This document shows, piece by piece, positions 42,796 through 50,375 of a DNA stretch of 64,000 nucleotides (positions are counted from its first letter, which is position 1; every line of letters starts with the position of its first letter). Source of the DNA: Verrucomicrobiota bacterium (GTDB lineage: Bacteria > Verrucomicrobiota > Verrucomicrobiia > Chthoniobacterales > Terrimicrobiaceae); contig JAPLTG010000009.1 in the NCBI GenBank assembly GCA_026398255.1, positions 28,098 to 92,097 on the forward strand, written 5' to 3'. The notes beneath the pieces are model-generated. The model made no database searches. It saw nothing but the letters and a program-made list of their open reading frames with translations, and had not been told where the DNA came from. The translations under genes were made by a program, and so were the position numbers.

Positions 42796-44070
42796 TCAAG
42801 AAAGACTCCAGACGGTTTCTCCGGAAACCATCGTCCGCACCGCGCGGCCGCGCCAAGTGTGGCCGTGGAAGGGCGTGTTTTTCGATATCGAGAGAGAGGC
42901 GTTTTTATCGAAGGTCCAATCGAGATTCGGGTCGATGAGCGTTATGTCGGCCGGGGCGCCGGGCGAGAGCGTGCCGCGGTCGAGCTTGAGGAGCTTGGCG
43001 GGCTCGGAAGTGTAGAGCGCGATGAGGCGCGGAAGGTCGATGGCACGGCGCTTGTGAACGAGGATGTCGTGGAAGGTGGCGAATTGCGTTTCGAGTCCGG
43101 TGATGCCGAACGGGGCATGGTCGATCTCGACCTCCTTCTCGTAGGCGGCGTGCGGGGCGTGGTCGCTGCAAAGGATCGTGAGCGTGCCGTCGGCGATGCC
43201 TTCGATGATGGCCTCGATGTCCTCCAGAGCGCGGAGGGGTGGGTTCATTTTGAAATTGCTGTCGAACGCGGCGAGCTCGGCATCGGTGAGCGCGATGTGG
43301 TGCGGGCAGACCTCGCCGGAAATTTTTACGCCGCGAGCGCGCGCCTCGCGGATGAGTCGCACACTGCCTCCGGAGCTGATGTGCTGGCAGTGGATGGGCG
43401 AATCGAGAAGTTCGGCGAGTAGGATGTTGCGTGCGACGATCATTTCCTCGCCGGCACGCGGCCAGCCGGGCAGGCCGAGGCGGAGGCTCCACTCGCCCTC
43501 ATGCATGATGCCATCGCCGACCAGCGAGTAGTCTTGGCAATGGTCCATGACCGTGAGGCCGAACATGCGGGCGTATTCGACAGCGCGCCGCATGACCTCG
43601 TGGTTCTGCACACAACGGCCGTCGTCGGTGAGCGCGACGACGCCGGCATTAAACAGCGAGCCGTAGGGTGCGAGTTCCTCGCCCTTGAGCCCCTTGGTGA
43701 TCGCCCCGGTGGTGAAAACATTCACGCACGCTGAGTTCGCGGCCTTTTCCTTGATCCAAGTGATCGTCGCCGCGCTGTCAGCGGTCGGCGAGGTGTTCGG
43801 CATCACAACGACCGAAGTAAATCCCCCGGCGGCGGCGGCGCGGGTGCCGCTGGCAATGGTTTCCTTGTGCGACTGCCCCGGCTCGCGCAGGTGGACATGG
43901 ATGTCAATGAGGCCGGGAGCGACAACAATGTTTGCAGCATCGATCGTCTCGGTTTCGGTGCCAGGCTGGGGCGCGATGATTTTGCCATCGGCGAGCCAGA
44001 GGTCGGCGACTTCGTCGCGTTGGTTGGCAGGATCGATGACGCGGCCGTTGGCGATGCGGGTAATTTTCAT
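42796..44070 (-). CDS. pyrC: Dihydroorotase
   Basis: A 424-residue dihydroorotase (type I amidohydrolase), third step of pyrimidine synthesis. Metal ligands are visible in GLIDIHVHLREPG (His58, His60), then the Lys-bearing segment AITKGLKGEELAPYGSLFNA, a C-terminal-side His in LLDSPIHCQHISSGGSV and SGEVCPHHIALTD, and the catalytic Asp in LCSDHAPHAAYEKEVE. All catalytic residues seem present, so this is a catalytic PyrC and not the inactive PyrX type. It follows pyrB after a 163-base gap holding two repeat elements; its translation start has no visible Shine-Dalgarno. Confidence 0.95.
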   Translation of the reverse strand: MKITRIANGRVIDPANQRDEVADLWLADGKIIAPQPGTETETIDAANIVVAPGLIDIHVHLREPGQSHKETIASGTRAAAAGGFTSVVVMPNTSPTADSAATITWIKEKAANSACVNVFTTGAITKGLKGEELAPYGSLFNAGVVALTDDGRCVQNHEVMRRAVEYARMFGLTVMDHCQDYSLVGDGIMHEGEWSLRLGLPGWPRAGEEMIVARNILLAELLDSPIHCQHISSGGSVRLIREARARGVKISGEVCPHHIALTDAELAAFDSNFKMNPPLRALEDIEAIIEGIADGTLTILCSDHAPHAAYEKEVEIDHAPFGITGLETQFATFHDILVHKRRAIDLPRLIALYTSEPAKLLKLDRGTLSPGAPADITLIDPNLDWTFDKNASLSISKNTPFHGHTWRGRAVRTMVSGETVWSLS

Positions 44071-44079
44071 GGATTGACC

Positions 44080-44106
44080 ACAGAGGACACAGAGAGCACG
44101 GAGGAA
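44080..44106 (+). repeat. Short 9-base tandem repeat upstream of pyrC (interspersed repeat type)
   Basis: Three 9-mers, CACAGAGGA, CACAGAGAG and CACGGAGGA, lie in a row directly upstream of the pyrC start codon (10 to 36 bases away, on the opposite sense). This purine-rich CACAGAGGA-type sequence is a dispersed intergenic element in many bacterial genomes and often shows up as Thr-Glu-Asp-rich bits in spurious ORFs. Only one copy occurs in the window. Confidence 0.6.
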
Positions 44107-44129
44107 GGGAATTGAGATGAGATCAAGGC

Positions 44130-44208
44130 TAGGAGGGTCCTGCTTGTCAGGACCGGTGCGGCTTTTGCAATCACATCGGTCCGGCTCTGACAGGCAGAGG
44201 CCTCCTTA
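44130..44208. repeat. REP-like imperfect inverted repeat between pyrB and pyrC
   Basis: A roughly 79-base element starting TAGGAGGGTCCTGCTTGTCA and ending GGCAGAGGCCTCCTTA. The arms pair over about 28 bases with several mismatches (CTGCTTGTCAG with CTGACAGGCAG, GGACCGG with CCGGCTC-type bases), leaving a central TTTTGCAATCACATC loop. It resembles intergenic palindromic (REP/MITE-like) elements. Its arms begin with the same GGAGG/CCTCC ends as the palindrome at 53430-53492. Confidence 0.6.
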
Positions 44209-44233
44209 GCGGTAGATGAGTTCCAAGTTTTAT

Positions 44234-45169
44234 TCATGACGGGAGACCAGCGCCGCCGGCACAGGCGTAGAGGACGGCCATGCGAACTGCGATGCCGTTG
44301 GTGACCTGCTCGAGGATCACGCTTTGTTTTCCATCGGCGACCTCGCTATCGATCTCGACGCCGCGATTGATCGGGCCGGGGTGCATGATGAGGCAGGAGG
44401 GTTTGAGTTTTTCCGCACGGGCTTTGGTGAGGCCGAAGAGGGCGACATATTCGCCCAGGCCGGGGAAGTATTCCTTGCGCTGGCGCTCGTGCTGGATGCG
44501 AAGGAGGTTCACGACATCGGCCTCGGCGAGGATTTCGTCGATGCGGTGGCTGACGCGGACACCGAGCTTTTCAAAGCGTTTTGGAACCAGCGTGGAGGGG
44601 CCGACAAGCGTGACTTTAGCGCCGAGTTTGAGGAGGCCGAAGATGTTCGAGCGGGCAACGCGGCTGAAAAGAATGTCGCCGACGATGGCGATGTTCAGGC
44701 CTTCGATTTTTCCGAACTTTTCGCGGATGGTGAAGATGTCGAGAAGGCCCTGGGTCGGATGCTCGTGCGCGCCGTCGCCGGCATTGATGATGCTGGAGTC
44801 GAGCCGTTCGGCGAGGAACTTCGAGGAACCCGGGGAGCTGTGTCGGAGGACAATGATGTCGGCGTGGAGGGCTTGGAGATTGAGGGCGGTGTCCTTGAGC
44901 GTCTCGCCTTTTTGCAGGCTGGAGGCCGTGGCGGAGATGTTGACCACATCGGCGCTGAGACGCATGGCGGCGACCTCGAATGAAGTGCGCGTGCGGGTGC
45001 TGGGCTCGACGAAGAAATTGACGAGCGTCTTGCCACGGAGGGCGGGGACTTTTTTCAGGCTGCGCTCGCCGACGCCCTTGAAGGCGCGGGCGGTATCGAG
45101 GAGGAAAATGATCTCCTCGGCGGTAAGCTCGTCGAGGCCGGTGAGGTCTTTGCGGGTCCAGGCGGTCAT
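44234..45169 (-). CDS. pyrB: Aspartate carbamoyltransferase catalytic subunit
   Basis: A 311-residue ATCase, joining carbamoyl phosphate and aspartate in pyrimidine synthesis. Carbamoyl-phosphate loop: [18 protein letters not shown]; then [16 protein letters not shown] and [18 protein letters not shown]; the aspartate-side helix and loop [20 protein letters not shown] close the active site. No regulatory subunit (pyrI) gene is next to it. The ATG at 45169 overlaps the pyrR stop by 4 bases, so pyrB should be controlled together with pyrR through its leader. It is followed 163 bases later by pyrC. Confidence 0.96.
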   Translation of the reverse strand: MTAWTRKDLTGLDELTAEEIIFLLDTARAFKGVGERSLKKVPALRGKTLVNFFVEPSTRTRTSFEVAAMRLSADVVNISATASSLQKGETLKDTALNLQALHADIIVLRHSSPGSSKFLAERLDSSIINAGDGAHEHPTQGLLDIFTIREKFGKIEGLNIAIVGDILFSRVARSNIFGLLKLGAKVTLVGPSTLVPKRFEKLGVRVSHRIDEILAEADVVNLLRIQHERQRKEYFPGLGEYVALFGLTKARAEKLKPSCLIMHPGPINRGVEIDSEVADGKQSVILEQVTNGIAVRMAVLYACAGGAGLPS

Positions 45170-45729
45170 GGTTTCAGAACGAGGACGGAGTCGGGTGCAC
45201 CGTCGATGTTTTCAAAGCGGACGCGGATTTTTTCGTCGCGCGCGGTGGGGAGGTTTTTGCCAACAAAATCGGGACGGATGGGGAGTTCGCGGTGGCCGCG
45301 GTCCACGAGGACGGCGAGCTGGATTTTCGAGGGGCGGCCAAACGAGGCGACTGCATCAAGGGCGGCGCGGGTCGTGCGGCCGGTGAAAAACACATCGTCC
45401 ACCAGGATCAACGGGCGGTCGTCGAGATCGATGGGAAGGTCGGTGACTTCGAGGGCGGTGACTTTGCCGCGCGTGGAAAGGTCGTCGCGGTGCATCGAGA
45501 TATCGACTGCGCCGAGGTAGGGTTTGACCCCGTCAATTTTCTCGATGTGTTCGGCGAGGCGGCGGGCGACTTCCAGGCCACGGGTAGGAATTCCGGCGAG
45601 AACAAGCCGGTCGGGGGAGGGATGCTGCTCGACTATCTCGTGGGCCATGCGGCGGATGGCTTTTTGGATCGCGTCGGCGTCGAGGGCGATTGCGGAGTGG
45701 TCGTCCGCTTGGGCGGTTTGGTTTGTCAT
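45166..45729 (-). CDS. pyrR: Bifunctional pyr operon RNA-binding attenuator/uracil phosphoribosyltransferase
   Basis: A 187-residue PyrR, a PRPP-using phosphoribosyltransferase-fold protein that binds a hairpin in pyr mRNA when UMP/UTP is high. The PRPP motif is [20 protein letters not shown] (about residues 99-118), with a flexible hood segment ([20 protein letters not shown]) and [20 protein letters not shown] at the front. It begins at ATG 45729, behind the SD sequence AAGGA (45734-45738 on the minus strand). The leader carries a candidate PyrR-binding hairpin (45734-45764), so autoregulation is predicted. It is overlapped by pyrB by 4 bases. Confidence 0.96.
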   Translation of the reverse strand: MTNQTAQADDHSAIALDADAIQKAIRRMAHEIVEQHPSPDRLVLAGIPTRGLEVARRLAEHIEKIDGVKPYLGAVDISMHRDDLSTRGKVTALEVTDLPIDLDDRPLILVDDVFFTGRTTRAALDAVASFGRPSKIQLAVLVDRGHRELPIRPDFVGKNLPTARDEKIRVRFENIDGAPDSVLVLKP

Positions 45730-45733
45730 GCGT

Positions 45734-45764
45734 CCTTGGCGGCCTCGCGGGACCGCTTTAAAGG
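45734..45764 (-). promoter_or_regulatory. Candidate PyrR-binding hairpin over the pyrR Shine-Dalgarno
   Basis: In the pyrR leader RNA, GCGGUC and GGCCGC form a 6-bp upper stem around the hexaloop CCGCGA, which fits the CNGNGA loop of known PyrR-binding loops. Over 45741-45754 the RNA reads GGUCCCGCGAGGCC, agreeing at 12 of 14 positions with the ARUCCNGNGAGGYU consensus described for PyrR sites. A 5-prime UAAA bulge and a lower stem CCUU/AAGG complete the shape, and the AAGG strand is part of the pyrR Shine-Dalgarno sequence. An alternative stem CCUCGC/GCGAGG (45765-45770 with 45743-45748) would open it. Confidence 0.7.
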
Positions 45765-45775
45765 GCGAGGTTGTT

Positions 45776-46021
45776 TTATTCTTTGGTGGTTGATTGATCT
45801 CGGAGCGCTTTGGCGCGTTCGGAACGCCAAGCGGACCTATATTTTATAATCCAATCGAGCAAAGCCTTTTCGAAGCCGATATCATGACCTCGTTTTTCGC
45901 TTTCGATCCATTTGTGGCGGAGAATTTCGTCTCTTTCGGCCAAGAATTCTTTGTATAGGACGGAGTTTTTGACCAAGTCGTTCATCTCGGTCGCTGGCGG
46001 GTTCATAGCGTTAACAACCAT
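45776..46021 (-). CDS. Small conserved-looking hypothetical protein
   Basis: A short acidic/basic helical protein (81 residues from the ATG at 46021). The core segment LAERDEILRHKWIESEKRGH plus DIGFEKALLDWIIKYRSAWR looks like a genuine domain because of its regular amphipathic helices and the sequence-coherent frame. I recall similar short proteins in related phyla but not a named function. The start is not settled: 46126, 46021, 46006 and 45985 all give ATG, and a possible promoter (TTGACA at 46039-46044 with TATGGT at 46017-46022, minus strand) would favour 46006 or 45985. It lies 46 bases upstream of pyrR and 37 to 180 bases from the divergent rarA. Confidence 0.55.
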   Translation of the reverse strand: MVVNAMNPPATEMNDLVKNSVLYKEFLAERDEILRHKWIESEKRGHDIGFEKALLDWIIKYRSAWRSERAKALRDQSTTKE

Positions 46022-46162
46022 ATTGAGGGAGTCGGGTGTGTCAATTTTAATCCCGATTTGAGCGGGATTACGGCAGGCCTCGATCGGGAGATGCAAAAAA
46101 TTCGCTCCGGGAATTTCGGTGTTCATTTTGCACACGGGATGCGGGAGAGTGGATCGAACCGC

Positions 46163-47497
46163 ATGGAGGATTTTTTCCAGCAAAAACCCGCAGACACCTT
46201 GAGCGACGCCCCGCTTTCCACTCGAATGCGCCCGGAGTCGTTGGAGGAATATGTCGGCCAAACCCACATCCTCGGACCGGGAAAACTCCTTCGCCGCGCG
46301 ATCGAGGCGGACAGGATTTCCTCGCTGATTTTGTTCGGCCCGCCGGGAACCGGAAAAACCACTCTCGCCAAAGTCATCGCCGGCGCGACCCGCTCGAAAT
46401 TTGAGAGCCTGAGCGGCGTCGAGAGCAATGTGGCCGACATCCGCCGCGTGGTGGCCCAGGCCGCTCAACGCCGGACGAATAGCGTTCGGACAATTCTCTT
46501 CATCGATGAAATCCACCGCTTCAACAAAGCCCAGCAGGATGTGCTACTGCCCGAGGTCGAAAGCGGCGTGGTGCGGTTGATCGGGGCGACGACGCAGAAT
46601 CCGTTTTTCAGCATCAACAGCGCGCTCATCTCGCGCTCGCAGGTTTTCGAACTCCGCCCACTCGAGGAAGCCGATTTGCTTGTGCTCATCCACCGCGCCC
46701 TCGCCGATTCGGATCGCGGTCTGGGAAAACAAAAAACCATCATCGAGCCAGAAGCGGCGGCCTTTTTGGCCAAGCTGGCCGATGGCGATGCGAGAAAATG
46801 CCTGAACGCCCTCGAGAGCGCGGCCCTCACCACGGCGCCATCGGAAGATGGTTCGGTAAAGATCGACCTCGCGGCGGTGCAGGAGAGCATCCAGCGCAAG
46901 GCGGTGGTCTACGACGGAACCGGCGACGCCCACTACGACACGATCAGCGCGTTCATCAAAAGCATCCGTGGCAGCGATCCCGACGCTGCCATTTACTGGC
47001 TGGCGAAAATGCTCCATGCCGGCGAGGAGGTGCGCTTCATCACGCGGCGGTTGGTGATTTGTGCCAGTGAGGACATCGGCCTGGCGGACTCGAACGCCCT
47101 TGTCGTCGCTCAAGCCGCAGCGCAGGCGGTGGAGTTCATCGGCCTACCGGAGTCGAACCTCCTCCTCGCCCACGCGACGCTCTACCTCGCCACCGCGCCG
47201 AAGAGCAACAGCGCCACCATGGCCATCGGCAAAGCTTCGGCGGAAGTGCGCGAAGGCCGCACACTCGCCGTGCCCGAACATCTCCGCGACGGCCACTACA
47301 AAGGCTCCGAGCGGCTCGGCCACGGCAAGGGCTACCTTTACAGCCACGATTTCGCGGGCTCGTATGTGCCCCAAGCCTACCTGCCCGAGGGACGGCGCTA
47401 TTTCGAACCCACCGAGAACGGCCTCGAGAAACGCATTAAGGAACGCCTCGAGTATTGGCGCGCGATTTTTGAGGAATCGCAAAAAGCCGGCTCATAA
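46163..47497 (+). CDS. rarA: Replication-associated recombination protein RarA (MgsA)
   Basis: A 444-residue AAA+ ATPase of the RarA/MgsA/WRNIP1 family, which acts at stalled replication forks. Walker A is FGPPGTGKTTLAKVIAGATR; Walker B LFIDEIHRFNKAQQDVLLPE; arginine-finger-region LIGATTQNPFFSINSALISR; and the C-terminal tetramerisation/MgsA domain has GSDPDAAIYWLAKMLHAGEE and IGLADSNALVVAQAAAQAVE. The start ATG at 46163 (MEDFFQQKPADTL) is chosen because an extra upstream in-frame stretch to 46058 lies opposite the divergent small gene. Length and domains are normal. Confidence 0.95.
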   Translation: MEDFFQQKPADTLSDAPLSTRMRPESLEEYVGQTHILGPGKLLRRAIEADRISSLILFGPPGTGKTTLAKVIAGATRSKFESLSGVESNVADIRRVVAQAAQRRTNSVRTILFIDEIHRFNKAQQDVLLPEVESGVVRLIGATTQNPFFSINSALISRSQVFELRPLEEADLLVLIHRALADSDRGLGKQKTIIEPEAAAFLAKLADGDARKCLNALESAALTTAPSEDGSVKIDLAAVQESIQRKAVVYDGTGDAHYDTISAFIKSIRGSDPDAAIYWLAKMLHAGEEVRFITRRLVICASEDIGLADSNALVVAQAAAQAVEFIGLPESNLLLAHATLYLATAPKSNSATMAIGKASAEVREGRTLAVPEHLRDGHYKGSERLGHGKGYLYSHDFAGSYVPQAYLPEGRRYFEPTENGLEKRIKERLEYWRAIFEESQKAGS

Positions 47498-47545
47498 AAT
47501 TCGTGGCAGTCGCCGCGACCGCGAATTAGTGTGCGGTCCTCGCCC

Positions 47546-48613
47546 ATGGTCGAACTCCGCAATGTCACCAAGCGCTTCGGCGCCTACGAGGCCCTCAAGG
47601 AAGCCAGCTTCGAAATCCGTGCGGGCGAGTTCATGACCTTCCTAGGCCCCTCCGGTTGCGGCAAGACGACCTGCCTGCGACTTATTAGCGGCTTCGACAC
47701 ACCGACTTCAGGGCAGATTTTTTTGGACGGCAAGGATCTGACTTTCGAGCCGCCCTACCGGCGCGATGTGAATCAGGTTTTTCAAAATTACGCCCTCTTC
47801 CCCCACCTCACGATTTACGAAAACATCGCCTTCGGCCTGCGAATGAAAAAAGTCCCTGCCGCCCAAATCCGCGAGCGCGTGGACCGCGTGGTGAAGATGA
47901 CCTCGCTCGAAGCCTTCATCGATCGCAAGCCCGCCCAACTCAGCGGCGGCCAGCGTCAACGCGTTGCCCTCGCCCGCGCCATCGTTTGCGAACCCAAGGT
48001 CCTCCTTCTCGACGAACCCCTCAGCGCCCTCGACGCCAAGCTCCGCACCCAAATGCGCGTCGAACTCAAACAGCTCCAGAAAAAACTCGGCATCACCTTT
48101 GTCTTCGTCACCCACGATCAAGAGGAAGCCCTCACCATGAGCGACCGCGTGGCCGTCCTCAACGCCGGCCGCGTCGAGCAGATCGGAACCGTCAACGAGA
48201 TCTACTACAAACCCGCCACACGCTTCGTTGCCTCGTTCATCGGCGAGTCGAACATCGTGGAAGCGGAAATCCTGCGCGCCGAGGGCGAATTCCTCCATTG
48301 CCGCCTCGAGGGCGGACTCGAGCTCGATGTCCGAACCCCAAAGCCTCCCGCCCATTCCCAAATCCTTCTCTCCCTCCGTCCGGAAAAAATCCGGCTCACC
48401 CGCGAGAACCCCGGTGGACGAAATTCCTTCCCCGGCACCATCGAGATGGAAATCTTCAAAGGCGCTGTGGACGATTTGACCATTTCCGTCCAAGGCGGGC
48501 TACAACTCGGCGCCGTCCTTACCAACGACGGCCAGGCCGAGTCCGACCTCCACGAGGGCGAACGCGTCTTCGCTCGGATCCAGCCCGAAGATATTCACAT
48601 CGTCGCCGCCTGA
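47546..48613 (+). CDS. ABC transporter ATPase, PotA-like
   Basis: A 355-residue importer ATPase. Walker A GPSGCGKTTCLRLI (near residue 35), Q-loop VNQVFQNYALFPHLTIYENI, signature LSGGQRQRVALARAI, Walker B VLLLDEPLSALD, followed by a C-terminal TOBE/OB region (SQILLSLRPEKIRLTREN). This set is typical of spermidine/putrescine (PotA) or Fe3+/molybdate-type ATPases; polyamine import is the closest look but not proven. No permease or binding protein gene lies beside it. A GTG at 47531 is an alternative start. It is followed by a 170-base gap containing the outer-membrane protein promoter. Confidence 0.85.
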   Translation: MVELRNVTKRFGAYEALKEASFEIRAGEFMTFLGPSGCGKTTCLRLISGFDTPTSGQIFLDGKDLTFEPPYRRDVNQVFQNYALFPHLTIYENIAFGLRMKKVPAAQIRERVDRVVKMTSLEAFIDRKPAQLSGGQRQRVALARAIVCEPKVLLLDEPLSALDAKLRTQMRVELKQLQKKLGITFVFVTHDQEEALTMSDRVAVLNAGRVEQIGTVNEIYYKPATRFVASFIGESNIVEAEILRAEGEFLHCRLEGGLELDVRTPKPPAHSQILLSLRPEKIRLTRENPGGRNSFPGTIEMEIFKGAVDDLTISVQGGLQLGAVLTNDGQAESDLHEGERVFARIQPEDIHIVAA

Positions 48614-48674
48614 ACGCCCCGATCGCTCAAATTGCGACACCGCGTGTTGCGTTTTATGCAGAGTTATACACAAA

Positions 48675-48702
48675 AAAGGGTTTGACATGTGAATAACCCT
48701 TT
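48675..48702. other. Palindrome upstream of the beta-barrel gene
   Basis: AAAGGGTT and AACCCTTT form an 8-bp inverted repeat separated by 12 bases (TGACATGTGAAT). It follows the PotA-like gene by 61 bases and precedes the sigma-54-like box by 10 bases. There is no trailing T-run, so an activator/enhancer or operator site is as plausible as a terminator for the preceding gene. Confidence 0.4.
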
Positions 48703-48711
48703 GCTGAGCCT

Positions 48712-48727
48712 TGGCACGGTTAGTGCT
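48712..48727 (+). promoter_or_regulatory. Candidate sigma-54 promoter (-24/-12 elements)
   Basis: TGGCACGGTTAGTGCT matches the TGGCACRN4TTGCW sigma-54 consensus at all but one position (G in place of the first T of TTGC), with the exact GG-N10-GC spacing. It lies 57 bases upstream of the beta-barrel ATG, and the 45-base leader after it is A/C-rich. RpoN and an enhancer-binding protein are not in this window, so this is a sequence match only. Confidence 0.5.
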
Positions 48728-48783
48728 AAAGAACGGCGCCGGTCAACTACGGCGTCAAAACAAAAACAAACAACAAAACAACT

Positions 48784-49632
48784 ATGAAACTCACAAAATC
48801 CCTGATTGCTCTCACGAGCGCCGTGGCCATTTCGGCCTGCCCGCTGTTTGCGGGAACCAAAACCTTCAAAGAGACCGTCGTGGTCGAAGAGGAGCCGACT
48901 CCTTGGTATAGCGCTTCCTTGAGCACTGGCTACGACAGCCTCTACATGTTCCGGGGCTATAATGTGCTTCGTAACGACGGCGGCTATGGAAATGGCCTCT
49001 GGTCAACAACTGCTAGCTTCACTTGGAACATCACCGAAAACGATTTCCTCACCGTTGGTGGTTGGATGGCCTTCGGTCTCGGAAACACCGATGGATACCG
49101 CGAACTGAATGTGCCTGTTAACTATGTGCACACCTTTGGCGACCTGTCGTTAGGCCTTGGCTACACCTTTTACTACACATTCCCAAATGACGCGCAATTT
49201 TTTGCCAACGAGTTGAATGCCAGCGCAGCATACAACTTCGACCTTGGATTTATGTCCCTTACTCCTTCGGTGACATATTTCTTCAACCTCGGTCCTGACA
49301 GCGACACTGGCTATGGCTCAGTTCCCGTCGCCAGCAGTTACCTCGATATTCGTTTGTCTGGAAACATTCCTGTCGTTGGAGAAGTTCTCTCCGTCGCCCC
49401 ATGGGCTGCGTTTGGTCTTAACTTCGACTACAACACCGAGCCCAGCAGCACAGGTCTGACTCCTTTCTCTGGTGCTAACAACCTCGAGTTCGGCGTTGCC
49501 GTTCCTTGGGCAATCAACGACGTCATTACCCTCTCGGGATATGTCGCTTACAGCATTGCCTTCGAAGATCTCGGCGGTGTCACCCAGCCCAACACCGTCT
49601 GGGGTGGCGGTAAAGTGACCTTTGCTTTCTAA
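48784..49632 (+). CDS. Outer-membrane beta-barrel protein (Gcw_chp/TorF-like)
   Basis: A 282-residue protein with a signal peptide (TKSLIALTSAVAISACPLFA, cleavage near residue 23), an acidic short segment and then about twelve amphipathic strands rich in Tyr, Phe, Gly and Asn (for example STGYDSLYMFRGYNVLRNDG, TASFTWNITENDFLTVGGW and GLGYTFYYTF). It ends in an aromatic residue (GGGKVTFAF), the normal outer-membrane sorting mark. STGYDSLYMFRG resembles the first strand of the Gcw_chp/TorF group. A possible sigma-54 promoter lies upstream and a strong terminator downstream, so it is a single-gene unit. The ligand transported, if any, is unknown. Confidence 0.83.
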   Translation: MKLTKSLIALTSAVAISACPLFAGTKTFKETVVVEEEPTPWYSASLSTGYDSLYMFRGYNVLRNDGGYGNGLWSTTASFTWNITENDFLTVGGWMAFGLGNTDGYRELNVPVNYVHTFGDLSLGLGYTFYYTFPNDAQFFANELNASAAYNFDLGFMSLTPSVTYFFNLGPDSDTGYGSVPVASSYLDIRLSGNIPVVGEVLSVAPWAAFGLNFDYNTEPSSTGLTPFSGANNLEFGVAVPWAINDVITLSGYVAYSIAFEDLGGVTQPNTVWGGGKVTFAF

Positions 49633-49656
49633 GAGATTTAATTAGAATCTTCACCA

Positions 49657-49690
49657 AAACCCTCCCGGTCTCGGCCGGGAGGGTTTTTTG
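49657..49690 (+). terminator. Rho-independent terminator
   Basis: AAACCCTCCCGG and CCGGGAGGGTTT pair perfectly over 12 bp around a 6-base loop (TCTCGG), followed by TTTTTT-rich sequence. It is 25 bases after the beta-barrel stop. On the minus strand it is followed by only four T residues, so it may stop rpe transcription as well but weakly. It is the clearest terminator in the window. Confidence 0.92.
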
Positions 49691-49696
49691 TTTTCC

Positions 49697-50353
49697 TTAA
49701 AACTCGCGGAGCCTCGCTATTTCACCGGCTACATCCGCCGCGCGGAAGATCGAAGTTCCCGCCACCAGCAAATTAGCCCCCGCCGAGACAGAATTCGCCG
49801 CCGTGGCTGCATTGATTCCACCGTCCACCTCGATCTCAAAATCCAAACCCTCGGCATCCCTCCAAGTAGCCGCCAAGCGAATCTTGTCGAGCATCGCCGG
49901 CAGAAAAGCCTGCCCCCCAAATCCCGGCACGACCGTCATGACGAGCAAAATATCGAACTGCCCCAACAACGGCCTGACATCTTCGACCGGCGTCGCCGGG
50001 CTGATCGCCAAGCCCGCCAGCAGACCCGCCGCACGAATTCCGGCGAGGGTTTTGGAAACATCGTGATCCGCCTCCAGGTGCGAGGTGATCGATGAGGCGA
50101 AAGGCAAAAAACGCGGAATGTATTCATCTGGCCGCTGGATCATCAAATGCACATCCAGCGGCAGGCTCGTATGGCGCGAGACGGCCTCCACAAACGCCGG
50201 CCCGAACGAAATGTTGTCCACGAAATGCCCATCCATCACATCGCAATGAATCCAATCCGCCCCCGCCGCCGAGACACGCTCGACCTCCGCTCCGAGCCGA
50301 CTGAAATCGCACGCGAGAATGGAAGGGGCAACGATGGTTTTGCGCTGAGACAT
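49697..50353 (-). CDS. rpe: Ribulose-phosphate 3-epimerase
   Basis: A 218-residue TIM-barrel epimerase that interconverts ribulose 5-phosphate and xylulose 5-phosphate in the pentose phosphate pathway. Catalytic and metal residues are in APSILACDFSRLG (Ser and Asp), WIHCDVMDGHFVDNISFGP (His and Asp), VHLMIQRP, LLVMTVVPGFGGQAFLP (phosphate loop) and EIEVDGGINAATA (second Asp). The ATG at 50353 gives the normal MSQRKTIVAPSIL start; the longer upstream extension runs over tadA. Length is as expected. It is divergent from tadA with a 22-base gap. Confidence 0.95.
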   Translation of the reverse strand: MSQRKTIVAPSILACDFSRLGAEVERVSAAGADWIHCDVMDGHFVDNISFGPAFVEAVSRHTSLPLDVHLMIQRPDEYIPRFLPFASSITSHLEADHDVSKTLAGIRAAGLLAGLAISPATPVEDVRPLLGQFDILLVMTVVPGFGGQAFLPAMLDKIRLAATWRDAEGLDFEIEVDGGINAATAANSVSAGANLLVAGTSIFRAADVAGEIARLREF

Positions 50354-50375
50354 GGAAACGGGATAGCGTGAGGGA

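Noticed and set aside
48661..48700. TTGACA at 48682 as a sigma-70 promoter for the beta-barrel gene
   Set aside because: No acceptable -10 at 16-18 bases (the sequence there is TGAGCC); the sigma-54-like box downstream fits better.
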